64,000 bases of DNA from assembly GCF_019320115.1 (NCBI RefSeq), contig NC_089587.1:83996384-84060383 (forward strand), given 5' to 3'. This document shows, piece by piece, positions 1 through 10,950 of this stretch. The translations under genes were made by a program, and so were the position numbers. The first letter of the stretch is position 1. The number at the start of each line of letters is the position of its first letter. The notes under the pieces were generated by a model. The model was not told where the DNA came from and did not search any database. It saw nothing but the letters and a program-made list of their open reading frames with translations. This DNA comes from Miscanthus floridulus (Eukaryota; Streptophyta; Magnoliopsida; Poales; Poaceae).

Positions 1-398
1 TATTTTCTTTATTTTTATAGGTTCAACAAAAATTTCCTATCAATTTTGGTCAAAAACCGAGACAAAATTGAAACATTGACGTTACAATAATGGGATAATA
101 AATTTCCTATCGAATAATATTAGTTTTATTAATTTTAACTTATAAATATATTTTTGCATTAACAAAATACTTAGTATTAGTAACATTTATATTCTATATT
201 CATAAAAGAAATAAAAAACTTTAGGTTACAAAATTTTCCTATTTACAATAAATAATTAGTTAATCAATAGTATTTTTAAAATAAATATTGCAAAGTATTG
301 AAGTTGCTATGGAATTAATTGATTAACCTAGTATTAAACAAAATCAAAATCCCAGGCCTTTCCAATTACGCTGGCGGGTTGCCAAAATTTTCAGGCCT

Positions 399-591
399 TC
401 AGTCCCGGCCCAACCAAGAATCGGGACTAAAGGGTTGGCGGCAATTTCGGTGCCCGCCCAAAAATACCTTTAGTCCCGGCTGGTAACACTAGCCGGGACT
501 AAAGGTCCAACCCTTTAGTCCCGGTTGGTCTTACCAGCCGGGACTAAATGTCCTTTAGTCCCGGCTGGTGTTACCAGCCGGGACTAAAGGG
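399..591. repeat. CACTA left subterminal repeat array
   Basis: Several direct and inverted copies of a unit around TTTAGTCCCGGCTGG and its complement CCAGCCGGGACTAAA occur here, some as near-perfect hairpins separated by only a few bases (for example around 541-590). In En/Spm elements such subterminal repeats are the binding sites of the element's own DNA-binding protein; that role is known for the superfamily and is not shown here. Confidence 0.8.
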
Positions 592-599
592 TCCCAGCC

Positions 600-608
600 T
601 ATATATAT
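600..608 (+). promoter_or_regulatory. putative TATA box of the CACTA gene
   Basis: TATATATAT lies just after the subterminal array and is followed by a GC-rich, pyrimidine-rich leader (about 610-860) and then an AT-rich stretch (890-1590) that could be a long 5' untranslated intron. The first supported coding ATG is at 1596. Position and base composition fit a promoter; there is no further evidence. Confidence 0.4.
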
Positions 609-1595
609 CGAACGTCTGTTCTGTTTATCTTCGATCTCGCCTCCGTCGCTCAGCCCCGCCCGGCCGCGCCATCCGCCGTCGTTGAGCTCATCTGTGCCGC
701 GCCGCCGTTGTCTACCCCCGCCCGGCCACGCCATTCTCCCGGCCCGCAACGCCGCATCCTGTCTCCGCCGCCGCACCCGACCACACCCTCCATCGCCGAC
801 GCTTCCCACGCGCCCACCGTATGGCCTCCGTCGAGTACTCTGCTTGATCTGCTGCATGCTCTCGATCGGCCATGCTTTTTAGATTTTTTTACAAAGTCTC
901 GGCTGTATGTTAGATTAAAATGTATTAAATTTTAATTAGTAGTTTATTATTGTTAGTTTTTTAGTTATTTCTTAGGTGGTTTTTGATATATTAGATTAAA
1001 TGTATTAAAATTTAATTAGTATTTTATTTAGATAGTTTTTTTAGATAGTTTTTTATTATAGTTTTTGATATATGTTAGATTAAAATGTATTATCTATTAC
1101 TAGTTTATCTAATTTCATGTTAAATTTATTTAATTGGATTTAGTAATTATATATTCTATATATCTCTCTATATATATTATATCTAGAGAGATTCTATATG
1201 TATACATATGTACTTAATTATTTCTATATGTATATATACATGTACTTATTTTCATGTGTTGAGAGAGAGAGAAAATTGTATCTAGAGAGACATTCTATGT
1301 GTATCACATGCATATCTAGAGATATAGACATATGCACTTATTTCTATGTGTTGAGAGAGAGAGAAAATATATTGTATCATTATATGTGTATATATATACA
1401 TGTACTTATTTCCATATTTTTGGATCGAAAGTGTTTTTGATTCGATTCCAAAGCCTATACCTTATTATTGTTTATCCTTATGAAATATTATGTGTTATTA
1501 TATTTAATTGGATTTAGTAATTCTATATGTGTTATCACATGTACTTATGTTATGTACCATAGTAATTCTATCTATGTGTTATCTTGAAGATACAA

Positions 1596-3355
1596 ATGGC
1601 TGCTCCGGATGATAACTTGAGTGATGACATAATGGCGGATATTATCAACGCCGGCACCAATGTGGATGTAGATGACACGAGTCAGTACTTTGCTGATTAT
1701 GAGGATATCCTAAATATGCCGGTGGTTGAAGATCAACAAATTGTCGCGCAAGAAAATACTGGCGAGGTATATTCGATTATCTATCATCTCTTATAGATGC
1801 ATGCGTACGTATATTTGTTGTTAATCATTGTGTTTCTACTCATGTAGCCGGTCTCTGGATCTACATCAACCACCGACAAAAGTAGGAAAGTCCGAGGGCC
1901 AAAAAAGCCATTAGAGGGCCGTTTCATAATATCAGAATTCGACACCGACACCGGCAAACCATTGGGACCACATGCTCAGACATATGTCAATCAATGTGGG
2001 TTCATTGTAAGGGATAGGATCCTAGTTAGTGCTCGTGAATGGAAGCAGAAGATATCCGCTCCTAATGTTAGTTTTGTATCTGATCGTGACAAGAACCTAG
2101 CTTGGAGAGATATCACTCAGCATTTCACATTACAAGCAGATGATGCTTTGAAGGAGCTAGTGAGGGATTGGACAATGAAGAAGATGGCAACATTGTTCCA
2201 GAGTTGGAAGAAGACATTGTATAAAAAGTTTATCTTGAAGAATGCTACGCCAAATTTCAATGCTAAGGCATTTGTCAAGTTGGAGTCCTATTGGGATGCC
2301 TTCGTAGAATACAAGACATCTCAAGATAGTGAAGAACGTGTGATGAGGAATCGGTAGAATGCCCGATAGAAGCAATACCATCATCGCATGGGATCAGGTG
2401 GTTATAGGAGTGATATTCCCAAGTGGCAGAACCTAGAAGCAGAGATTACTGCCAAGGGAATCATACCTGAAACAATAGAGAAGAACTGGCCTCAACGCGC
2501 GAAGAATTGGTTCTACGCTCATGGGGGAAGCCTAGACCCAGACACTGGCAAGCTAATTTTTGGCCAAAAAATTGAGAGAGCAACACAGAGACTAGCTCAT
2601 GCTAGGGAAGAAGCTGATAGTGGTGTTTTCAAGCCCAACAGAGAAAAGGATGAATTGACATATGCCCTAGAGAATCCCGAACACAGTGGTCGAATAAGAG
2701 GCTATGGGGCGGTTCCGTGGCTACACGCATTCCTAGCAGATAAGGATACCTACAGAAGCCGCCAGAGAAAGAAGGATGAGGAGGCAGAACGAATTCATGC
2801 ATTGGAGCAATTTGTTGATGAGTCACGACAAGCATTGCTTGAATCACGTGAACGAGAAAAATCTCTTGAGGCAAGAATGCAGGAGGAGATCAAGAGGCAA
2901 GTGCAGCTAGCAATGAGTCAAATGCAATCGCAATCAACGCCGGGAGTCACCATTAGCCCCGTTGGTCAGATGAAAAGCAGTTATGCTTCTACGGAGCTGC
3001 CAATTATTCAAGACGACGCTGGGTTGCGCTTCCCTGTTGATGACATTACCGAGCCTCTAACAACATGTGAGCTGCACATTCCATATGGTAATAATGCATC
3101 AATCATGGTGGCTGTCGGGGTTGTATCTCCAATAGACCGAACGAAGACACCAAGAATCCATTGGTTAGTTATTCAACCTGGATATGCTAGCGTCTAGGTC
3201 GATAGAGTGCTCAAAGGTTACAGCAATGTTCCTCTTGACATTGAAGGCGGTGATGGGGAGAAGACACTAGGAGAAGCAGAGAAGACATTTATTCAATGGC
3301 GCAAACGCTTCATCATCATTCCTGGGGCGCCACCGCTTCCCCTACCTCACCCTAG
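1596..3355 (+). pseudogene. CACTA gene, N-terminal part: Transposase_24-type protein
   Basis: This is the first half of a CACTA gene. Exon 1 (1596-1766) starts at ATG and encodes an acidic segment; a GT donor at 1767 and an AG ending at 1847 join in phase to exon 2 (1848 to about 3355). Exon 2 carries the plant Ptta/En/Spm transposase pattern (Transposase_24, PF03004): a WRDI/LVRDW block near 2105-2175, KKFILKNATPNF near 2228, then WFYAHGG and an acidic/basic coiled coil (about 2760-2910), and a conserved C-terminal domain that resembles DUF8039 (about 2995-3340; family name from memory). Such proteins are thought to bind element ends. Stops at 2355-2357, 2367-2369 and 3195-3197 break the frame, while similarity continues across all three. 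The link to the next exon near 3356-3441 is not cleanly in frame. I call it an inactivated gene. Confidence 0.75.
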
Positions 3356-3440
3356 GTACGAATGAAAGTGAATGAAATATTATTTTTCATTAATTTTCTA
3401 TTGGCTTCAAAAATAATTGACACACAACTTGTTTTTGTAG

Positions 3441-5523
3441 CAGGGTCTCCCCCAGCCTAGCCTAATCATGCATTCCCCATCTCATCACAGCGTTGCGGGG
3501 GGCGAGATGACTTCATCCCCACGGCGATCGCCAACTCCTACACCAGCCCCATCGCCTCCACAACGATCTCCAACTCCTACACCGGCCCCACTGCCTCCAC
3601 AACGATCTCCAACGCCTCCACGCCGATCTCCACCAACACCGGCCACATCGCCTCCACGCCGGTCTCCAACACCGCCCCCACCCCCTCCACAGCGACGCAC
3701 TACAAAGACGTCTAAGGTCCCGGTGGCAAAGAAGACCCCGAGAAAAAGAGTTATTTCTCAAGAAATACTTCCTGAAAAGACTGATGAGCAAATAGCAGCT
3801 GAAGAAGACAAAAAAGTGAAAGATTTTTTTATAGATACCAAAAACAAGAGTCAAGCGAAGCTTAAGGAGAAGCCGTACTTTTACGTACCACAAGAGGTGC
3901 TGAGGCAGAAGGTCGATGCTCACAAGAAAAAGATGATTGAACTTCGTAAGCCTTCGCCACTATCAGACTATGACCGCTCCCTCGTGAAGTCACATGATGC
4001 AGGTAAGAAAAGGAAAAGAGCATTAGGGAAGGATGTCCCACAGCTCGAACAACAGAAGCAACCAATGCAAAATCTTGTTGTTGCTAATAAATATGGTTTC
4101 AACATAGAAGTCTATCGACCAGACAACTTTAGAGAAGTGTCGGTTCAAGCCCTTAATGCTTTTTTAAAGATACTGGTTTAACCTTGGATCAATTGACGGG
4201 CAAAGCTCCAATCCAGAACCTGGAAGTTGATACCTGGAAGACTTATAAATATGGCAAAAGTCTGTACAACCCTGCGGCTCTGAATGAATTGGGTACGCAA
4301 ATGTACTTGCTCAACAAGTGGTACATGCAGGCGTATGGCAGGGGTGAGCAGTGGATCTTTGTTAGATTTAGAGACCATCATTACTTCCGTGGCGATGACA
4401 TCTTACATATTAGTTTCGAAGAATTGCATCAACTATTCCACTTGGACGCTCTGGACAAATCAATCATTAGCTCCTTTTGTTTGTAAGTGATTCTTACTTT
4501 TATTTAATAAACTCACTTCCATGCGTACGTGTATATAATTATCCTCACATGTAACTTATATTTATATACAGATTTCAGATGTCAGAGCTCCAAAGAATAC
4601 AAGACACCAGTGTTGGCTTCATTGATCCTTATATCGTATTCAAAACCGGTATTATTGTAAGGAGCGGTGGGTATCTGAAGCACAGGAGAATATCATGATG
4701 TTCTTCGTGAAGCAGCACGACAAGACAACAATACTTTTCCCGTATAACTTTGAGTAAGTGTTAATAATAATATAGTCTACACATTTTATGTAATATCAAT
4801 ACAACTTATATGCATGTACGTGTGTGTATAAACCAATGCAGGTTTCACTGGATACTCATTGTTATTGAGTTAAACTCAAGTCGGTTAGTAATCTTTGACT
4901 CATTGAGAAAAGAGTGGGCACTATACCAAGATATGATAGACATTATCCAGGGGTAATTTCGATCTCTCGCGCACAACTATTATTGAATAGACTTTGCCAT
5001 AATTTATTAACGATCGTACATTATTGGTCGCACAGGGTTTGGAAAGAGTTTATTCGGCAACATCGCAAGGATTGCAAGGCACCACTTAATGTAGTTGAAA
5101 TACCAGTAAGTTATACTATATATACTTCCCCACGTGTTTAATTACTATATCATACTTCAATTTACGTGTGAGATGATGAGAATAATCTTCTTCTCGTACA
5201 GTGGTGTTTGCGGCAGGAACCAGGTAATAACTTGTGTGGATACTATATTTGTGAATTTATCACTGTACACATAAGAAGAACTCCTAAAGATGTCCTCAGA
5301 GTACGTATATATCAATTTTTATTTATTTTTAAATGAATATATATATATATATATATATATGTATTAATACTTTTCCTTTTATTTCAAATGCAAGACTGAA
5401 TGGTTGAAACGAAGGGTCATGCAAAAAGACCATCTGAAAGCAGTTCAAGAGTCAATAGCAGGATATCTTCTAGAAAAAATGCTAAATCCCAACGACGAGT
5501 TCTACTTTGATCCTAAGGAATAA
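3441..5523 (+). pseudogene. CACTA gene, C-terminal part: proline-rich linker plus Ulp1-like C48 protease
   Basis: This continues the gene starting at 1596. A proline-rich tract (about 3510-3690) and a lysine-rich segment are followed by a frameshift near 4165-4180 and the domain that normally precedes Ulp1 in these proteins (to 4482). Further exons with good splice sites are 4572-about 4751 (one frameshift near 4650), 4842-4952, 5036-5105, 5202-5300 and 5395-5523, ending in TAA. The exon at 4842 gives HWIL...VIFDSL with the catalytic His and Asp; the exon at 5202 gives RQEPGNNLCGYY with the Gln and nucleophile Cys of the C48 (SUMO-protease-like) family. The catalytic set therefore survives although the frame is broken twice. 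In the host these enzymes remove SUMO; the role in a transposon is unknown. Loss of frame and the missing left end argue against activity. Confidence 0.78.
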
Positions 5524-5792
5524 ATGATGTAAATTAAATGTTTATTGATATCGTTATTTTTGAGAACAAGATTATGAAAGTGTTGTATATATACATATAT
5601 ATATCTATAATATATATAGGTTCATACTTTATTCGAATATAATAATGCTCGAGATGAGAATTAGATGTAATTATATGCGTGCGTGTATTTATATTAGCAG
5701 CGTAGAATACGTACATAAAAACATATTATATATTAAACAAATACGTGTAACTGAACTGAAAACAAATTAAAAAAAAAGAAAAAGAAAAGGAA

Positions 5793-6007
5793 CCTTTAGT
5801 CCCGGTTGGGGTTACCAACCCAGACTAAAGGGTGCGGCCACGTTTGCTCGTCTGGAGGGCCTTTAGTCCCGGTTGGTAACACCAACCGGGACTAAATGTC
5901 CCTCTTTAGTCCTGGCTCGATGACCCGGGACTAAAGGTGGCACCTTTAGTCCTGGGATCGTTGTCCCGGCGCGGTAACCGGGATTAAAGGCCATTACCGC
6001 CCGGGAC
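5793..6007. repeat. CACTA right subterminal repeat array
   Basis: Direct and inverted copies of CCTTTAGTCCCGGTTGG and diverged forms such as TTTAGTCCTGG lie just inside the right end. They match the left array in sequence and confirm that both arrays belong to one element. The stretch between the gene end (5523) and this array is AT-rich and otherwise featureless. Confidence 0.8.
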
Positions 6008-6010
6008 AAC

Positions 6011-6030
6011 AAGTCCATTCTGTAGTAGTG
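6011..6030 (-). repeat. CACTA right terminal inverted repeat
   Basis: The terminal bases read, on the minus strand, CACTACTACAGAATGGACTT, a typical grass CACTA terminus. This fixes the right boundary of the element at 6030. Confidence 0.85.
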
Positions 6031-8759
6031 GATGAAAGAATTCAAGATATAACTAGAAGCTGCATTGATATTCATTGAGGGCTACCGGCTTTAAATTATA
6101 AATGCTCATAGCCAATAAGATCATCTCATGACTGACGAAAATAATGGCAATATACCCACCATTAACTTAACATTATATTTAATGCTTCCGTAATTAACTT
6201 GGCATCGGATCCAATTGAATAACATGCAGTCAATACTTATCGGCATCTCAAAGTACTATCACCAATTTTCCAAAAATGGAATCTTGCAACTTCTACTGCT
6301 GGGAATTCTGTTAACAGCAGCCCTGGCAATATATTTTCAGAAGACATTGGTTAATATTCTTGCATGATTGATCACATTGGCCGTGCGTACGCCAAACTGT
6401 AAATAGCCGATGCGCTGATATTAGCTGGCATCTCTTTAGACCACCTTTGTAGAAGTATCGGCTGCCTAGATGATTGTTGTGGACTTCTGCTGCCGATATT
6501 CGCCAAGCCGATATCCCTCTTCAGGCTTTTAAGAACAATCCAATTACTCCACTAAAACGCTTTCTACTCAAACCTTTCACATAAGCTGCTTGCTCTGTGT
6601 TGATTTTTGTCAAGTCTTGTTGACCCTTGTTGAGAGATTTATGATGTCCCAACCGATGCTTTCTACTCAAGCCGATATCCCAGGATGGCCTTTTGCCATC
6701 CCATGCTTGTTGCACAGTGAGACCCTCTAGCTTGTTCTTCGAGGTGCATTTCGGTGATGATATACTCGTGTGGTCACCGTACTTGCCAAGACTAGTTCTG
6801 AAATCTGAATCCCTTGTTAGTTTCTTCTGTATTGGTAGCTTTATCAACAGTAGCCGATGAAACTAAGCCAATAGCCGATTCTTCTCCTGAACAGCCGATT
6901 CCTTGTACCAAAATTATAACAATTATTAATCTGATTTTTTTTATGGACGAATTGACGTGCCGCTCCTGGACCTTTATCTCTATACTGAAGATCAACAATA
7001 TGAAGTCCTCGATGCCTAGAAGAGAATAGCCAATAAGTCATTCAACAAAGATATTTCTAAGTAAAGAAAAACCAATCAGCTTTGGACGAATGATGCAAAA
7101 CAAATGACATTTAGAAGTTGAAGGAGGCCAAGTTGATGAAGCAGCATGAAGTCATTCGCCAATAAATTTATTGGCTCTTTTTCTATCCGATCTGATCACA
7201 ACATGGAAATCGACTCTCTGCGGCTGCATCGACTTGGCAAGCAAGGCTTTGGACACTAGCCGATTCCACTTTCAGATAGCCAATCTTCATCATTAAGCTT
7301 CCATAAATATCACTTTTTTACACTGCTTTCCCAGTGAAAGATTCCATCTAGGAGTTTCTCCAACATGTGCCTGAGCTCTTCCATATATAATTTGACATAC
7401 TTCTGTGTATTTTCCATCGGCTGCTTCTGCCTCTGAAGCCGATACCCAACAGCTCAGGTTAATATTCATATTTCTTATACGGCTACCAGATCAATGTTAT
7501 TTAAATATGTTCCGAGCACTTTCCAATATATGTAGCCGATACTATCTTTTTCCATGATCCATTAGTGAATGCCGGCTCCTGATGGCGAACTTCTTCAATC
7601 CACACGCTGACGCAGCAAGAAAAAACTCTGATCTCCACCGCTTTGGATATCTCTTCGCCTCGGGGTAGCAAAAGTGATAAATTCTAGTAAAATCTTTCCC
7701 CGTGCTTGACGTAGATTCCAGCAGCACATCCCGAATCTTATTGAGGCTCCCGAGCAGCAGCACGTGGCCTGGAGGTGGCAAAGTTGATATCTTGCTTTCC
7801 TTGGCCCGGCGCACAAAATCTTGAGTTTTTGACACATATGTATGCTTGGTTGTTACTCTTCATTGCTTCTCTTGGCTGATCCTTGCTGAAACATAAGCCG
7901 ATCAACATTTTTTCAACACCAACGTCGGCAGTAGTAGTCTTTTCTGGTGCAATCAGCTCATCATGGCTAATGAAGTATCTTGGTGAATGGCCGAATCAGT
8001 AGTATTATCGGCCTCTTATTCCTCGACAAAGATTTTAATAATAATAAATCTGTCGGCTCAATATTTCTTTGGACAATTTCTTCCAAGCCGAGTGCTGACA
8101 TCCTAGAAAAAAATAAGCTGACATATTAGGCAATGAAAATTAGTCTGAGCTTTGAAAATGTAATTGTCCGCAACTTCAGAAATAAATTTGCAATCTTCTG
8201 TCTTCACACTTGGATTTGTCGAATAATCTAATTTATCATGGTGAATCACCCAATACTTCCAACAATATCGGCTCCTACTTTTAATGTCAAAGTTCCTTTA
8301 GAACACATTTGCTTGTTCCCTAAAGTCACGTGGTGACTGAGCCGATACGTGGAGACAACTGAATTTGCTTCTCCTTTAATTTGGTGTAGCATGATGGCAA
8401 TGCAGCACCTTGGTACCCATCCATGTGATGCTGCTTGATCATTTATCCAGCTATCTCTGTATGCTTTAGCCGAACAGTACAATAATTCTTTGAGCGGTGG
8501 GGTGCAGGAGCAGCAGCTTTTGGTCTTCTTGAGCTTTTCATCTAGAGTGTCAACGTGTTGACTCATGCCACGACCAGCCCTATGCAGATGACACATACAG
8601 CAAGATTGGCTTGCAAGCTTCGTGTGGTGGCAAATCTTGGTACTATGGATGATGTTCTCATAATAGATCCGAAAGCTCATCTCAAACAATAAACTGAATT
8701 AATTAATCCCATTGACTTCTGATCAAATAATGTGGTCCCATCGGGCGTACCAAAAAGTG
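6031..8759 (-). mobile_element. internal region of LTR retroelement G5 (minus strand)
   Basis: This stretch follows the G5 LTR on the minus strand and is rich in the motif AGCCGAT/ATCGGCT, which also occurs in that LTR. It should be the 5' internal part of the element; the remainder and the other LTR would lie left of the CACTA insertion, outside the window. The clearest open frame is 7835-7542 (minus), about 97 codons, with a basic stretch around EAKRYPKRW; it may be the start of a gag-like gene, but I recognise no domain. A second open stretch (8689-8246, minus) shows nothing recognisable. No reverse transcriptase or integrase motif is visible here, so the family is not assigned. Confidence 0.55.
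8734..8752 (-). other. possible primer binding site of G5
   Basis: On the minus strand a few bases after the LTR end (GTGTCAACA) the sequence reads TTGGTACGCCCGATGGGAC. A TGG-start block at this place is where the tRNA primer site of an LTR element lies. I cannot name the matching tRNA without a search. Confidence 0.45.
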
Positions 8760-10950
8760 TGTTGACACAAAAATGTGGTAATGTGATCAATACACAACAA
8801 GACGAATGATCTTGACAGAGTGAACCCGAAGATCTGCTTAGCTTCAATACAAGAACGGTCGGTTTCAGGACCAAAGGCGTGCCAGTTAATTTGACCTTAT
8901 AATTGATAAGGAGAGAATAATCAGTAGTTTAAGGTGGAACATGTCGGTGTTGCACCAGACAGTTCCAATATGTGGCCAAATAGCCGATTGATATGGCCAT
9001 CGACTACAGAGTCGACATCCAGCAATACAGCAATATAAGAAAACATTATCGGCTAAATAGAACATGATCAGTATAAAACATTGAGCTGATAGGTTTGATG
9101 AAAAGAGTATAACACGCGAACAATCGACTGTTTATCATAAATGAATCCATAAACAATCTGAATCTAATCTATTATCATCAACAGTGAGGTTTGACCGGAT
9201 CGATGCAACTATGATAATAATAACAAACTAAAGCCAAAGAATCTATAAAACCATCTATATGTCAACAAATTCATGAAAATATGCTATATGTGTGAGAGCA
9301 TAGGCAATCGGCTAAAACAACCGATGTAGGCATAGCAAACAAACAGAGTACATATCTCGATCATGAACAAAACCACTAATCAATAATTTCTAATCTAAAG
9401 TCTTACAAGTGAGGTTCGACCGGATCGATGCAGCTATGGTAGTGTCATTAGATTAGATCGCATTAACTAGTGAGTTTATTCAAGATTGAAACATATCTTC
9501 GGATGCATACTATGTTTGATTGGAATAGAGATAAAACAGCCGATCTAGCGGAATTAAGTCATCAATTATGAGATTTAAAGTGTGACTAGATCAAAGGACG
9601 ACCAATTAAGATGATATGATGCCGATCTATCTCTATCTCAATCAAGTGATTTGTTATAATTAATAAAACATTAATTATAACAAGATCGATAACTGGTGAA
9701 TCAACCAAAAACAGCAAGGAAAATCTTACTAATCTTAGCAGATTTGATAACTGGTGATATTGTATTAAACAACAAGTTATTTAACACAAGATCGATAACT
9801 TTGATCTATATTATGATTCGTAAGAGATCAATCAACTGATGCAGTCTTACAAACAACGATACAGATCGATAACTAACTTATATTATGGCTCATAAAAGAT
9901 CAATAAGCTGATGCAGCTTTACATGCACAATACAAGTCATGACGGTACTCACAAGCAAGCTGGAGGTCGATCAGTCAATGTAGTCCTATTTGCTGAAGAA
10001 CTCACCGAAAAGCTATAATACTCCTACTCCTAACGGTTAGAGTGAAGCCGAAAAAGTAAAGACTGATTTTGATTGATGTGTGTATGTCTCGTTACAATGG
10101 CCAAGGTAAATATTTATATCCTAGACTAATGACTCATGACAAGCCTTGTATGTAACTTCCCTGACAAAATAACTAGACGAAAAGAAATACTAAAATACAT
10201 GGACTCTAATTTTCTTTTTGTAGAATCCTTGATAATAAAGCTTCTTCCTTGGCGGACGTGTCTTCTCTTGTTTAATTCAACCGGCAACGATCATGTATGC
10301 AAACATACCACCTTGCCGAGCACGTATATGAATATGACACCTAGCCGGCCATGTGCATGCACATACATGGTATACATGATACGTGTCCTTGCTTCCTTGT
10401 GTGCGCCTGGACGTCGTGCTTATCCCAAATAATATTCCTTTCCTTCCATGCATGGACTCCATTACTTGCAGTATATATCCATGAAATAAATAGGAATAAC
10501 CATGGCCAAATATGTTAACTGGTCGTACTTGTATGCCTCCTCCTAATAGCTGAACATGCAAGTCTGCATATGCATGTATATCTCCTTTGCTTTAATCGTG
10601 AAGTTGGTCTTTGTTTCGGTTACGACGAAGTAGCTAACCTTCCATCTGCATATACACATGTAGGCACCACGTGTCTTAATTAATCAAGCAGGCCTCCCTT
10701 CTTTCCCTTGGACACATGAACTCCGATCTGCATGTATCTTTATCTATCTATATCTTCTCTTCACACACGTGCAAACCAACTCATGATCTGCTCCATCTCG
10801 TTAAGATATCTTGGACGTGAGGTTTCTCCCAGATTAAATAATATTTTCTGGCCGAATCACAAATATCCCTAAATTAGGAGATTTTCTTATTTTGACACTA
10901 TCGGCCGATTCCCTCCTTTCGGGAAAGCTTACCAAATTTTGGTGTCAACA
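8760..10950 (-). repeat. LTR of retroelement G5 (5' LTR, minus strand)
   Basis: Read on the minus strand the block begins TGTTGACACC (at 10950) and ends GTGTCAACA (at 8760), so it has the TG...CA ends and short inverted repeat of an LTR. Length is 2191 bp. A TATA-like TATAAATA on the minus strand lies at 10118-10111. It interrupts the pol gene of the Athila-like element G4, which starts abruptly at 10951; the 5-bp target duplication would be CCTGC (10951-10955), with its partner outside the window. Open frames here are short and show no domain. Confidence 0.72.
10111..10118 (-). promoter_or_regulatory. putative LTR TATA box of G5
   Basis: TATAAATA on the minus strand, inside the G5 LTR, at a position suited to be the core promoter of the element. 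Sequence match only. Confidence 0.4.

Larger units (their letters stand above)
1..6030 (+). mobile_element. CACTA (En/Spm) DNA transposon, left end outside window
   Basis: A CACTA-superfamily element occupies the left end. Its right terminus is explicit: the last bases read CTGTAGTAGTG, the inverse complement of a CACTACTACAG terminus. Subterminal arrays built on TTTAGTCCCGG/CCGGGACTAAA lie at 399-591 and 5793-6007, and a multi-exon gene of the Transposase_24 plus Ulp1 type lies between them. No CACTAC terminus is visible before the left array, so the left end lies upstream of the window or is lost. The partner TnpD-type transposase (Transposase_21) is not seen. The element sits inside the minus-strand retroelement G5, whose sequence resumes at 6031; the 3-bp target duplication on the right would be GAT, but the left copy cannot be checked. 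Confidence 0.85.

Noticed and set aside
568..935. GC-rich open frames on both strands after the CACTA subterminal repeats
   Set aside because: Low-complexity proline/arginine-rich translations in several overlapping frames; they fit a GC-rich leader better than a gene.
3485..3923. Minus-strand frames rich in Gly or Arg-Trp
   Set aside because: Mirror frames of the proline-rich linker of the CACTA gene.
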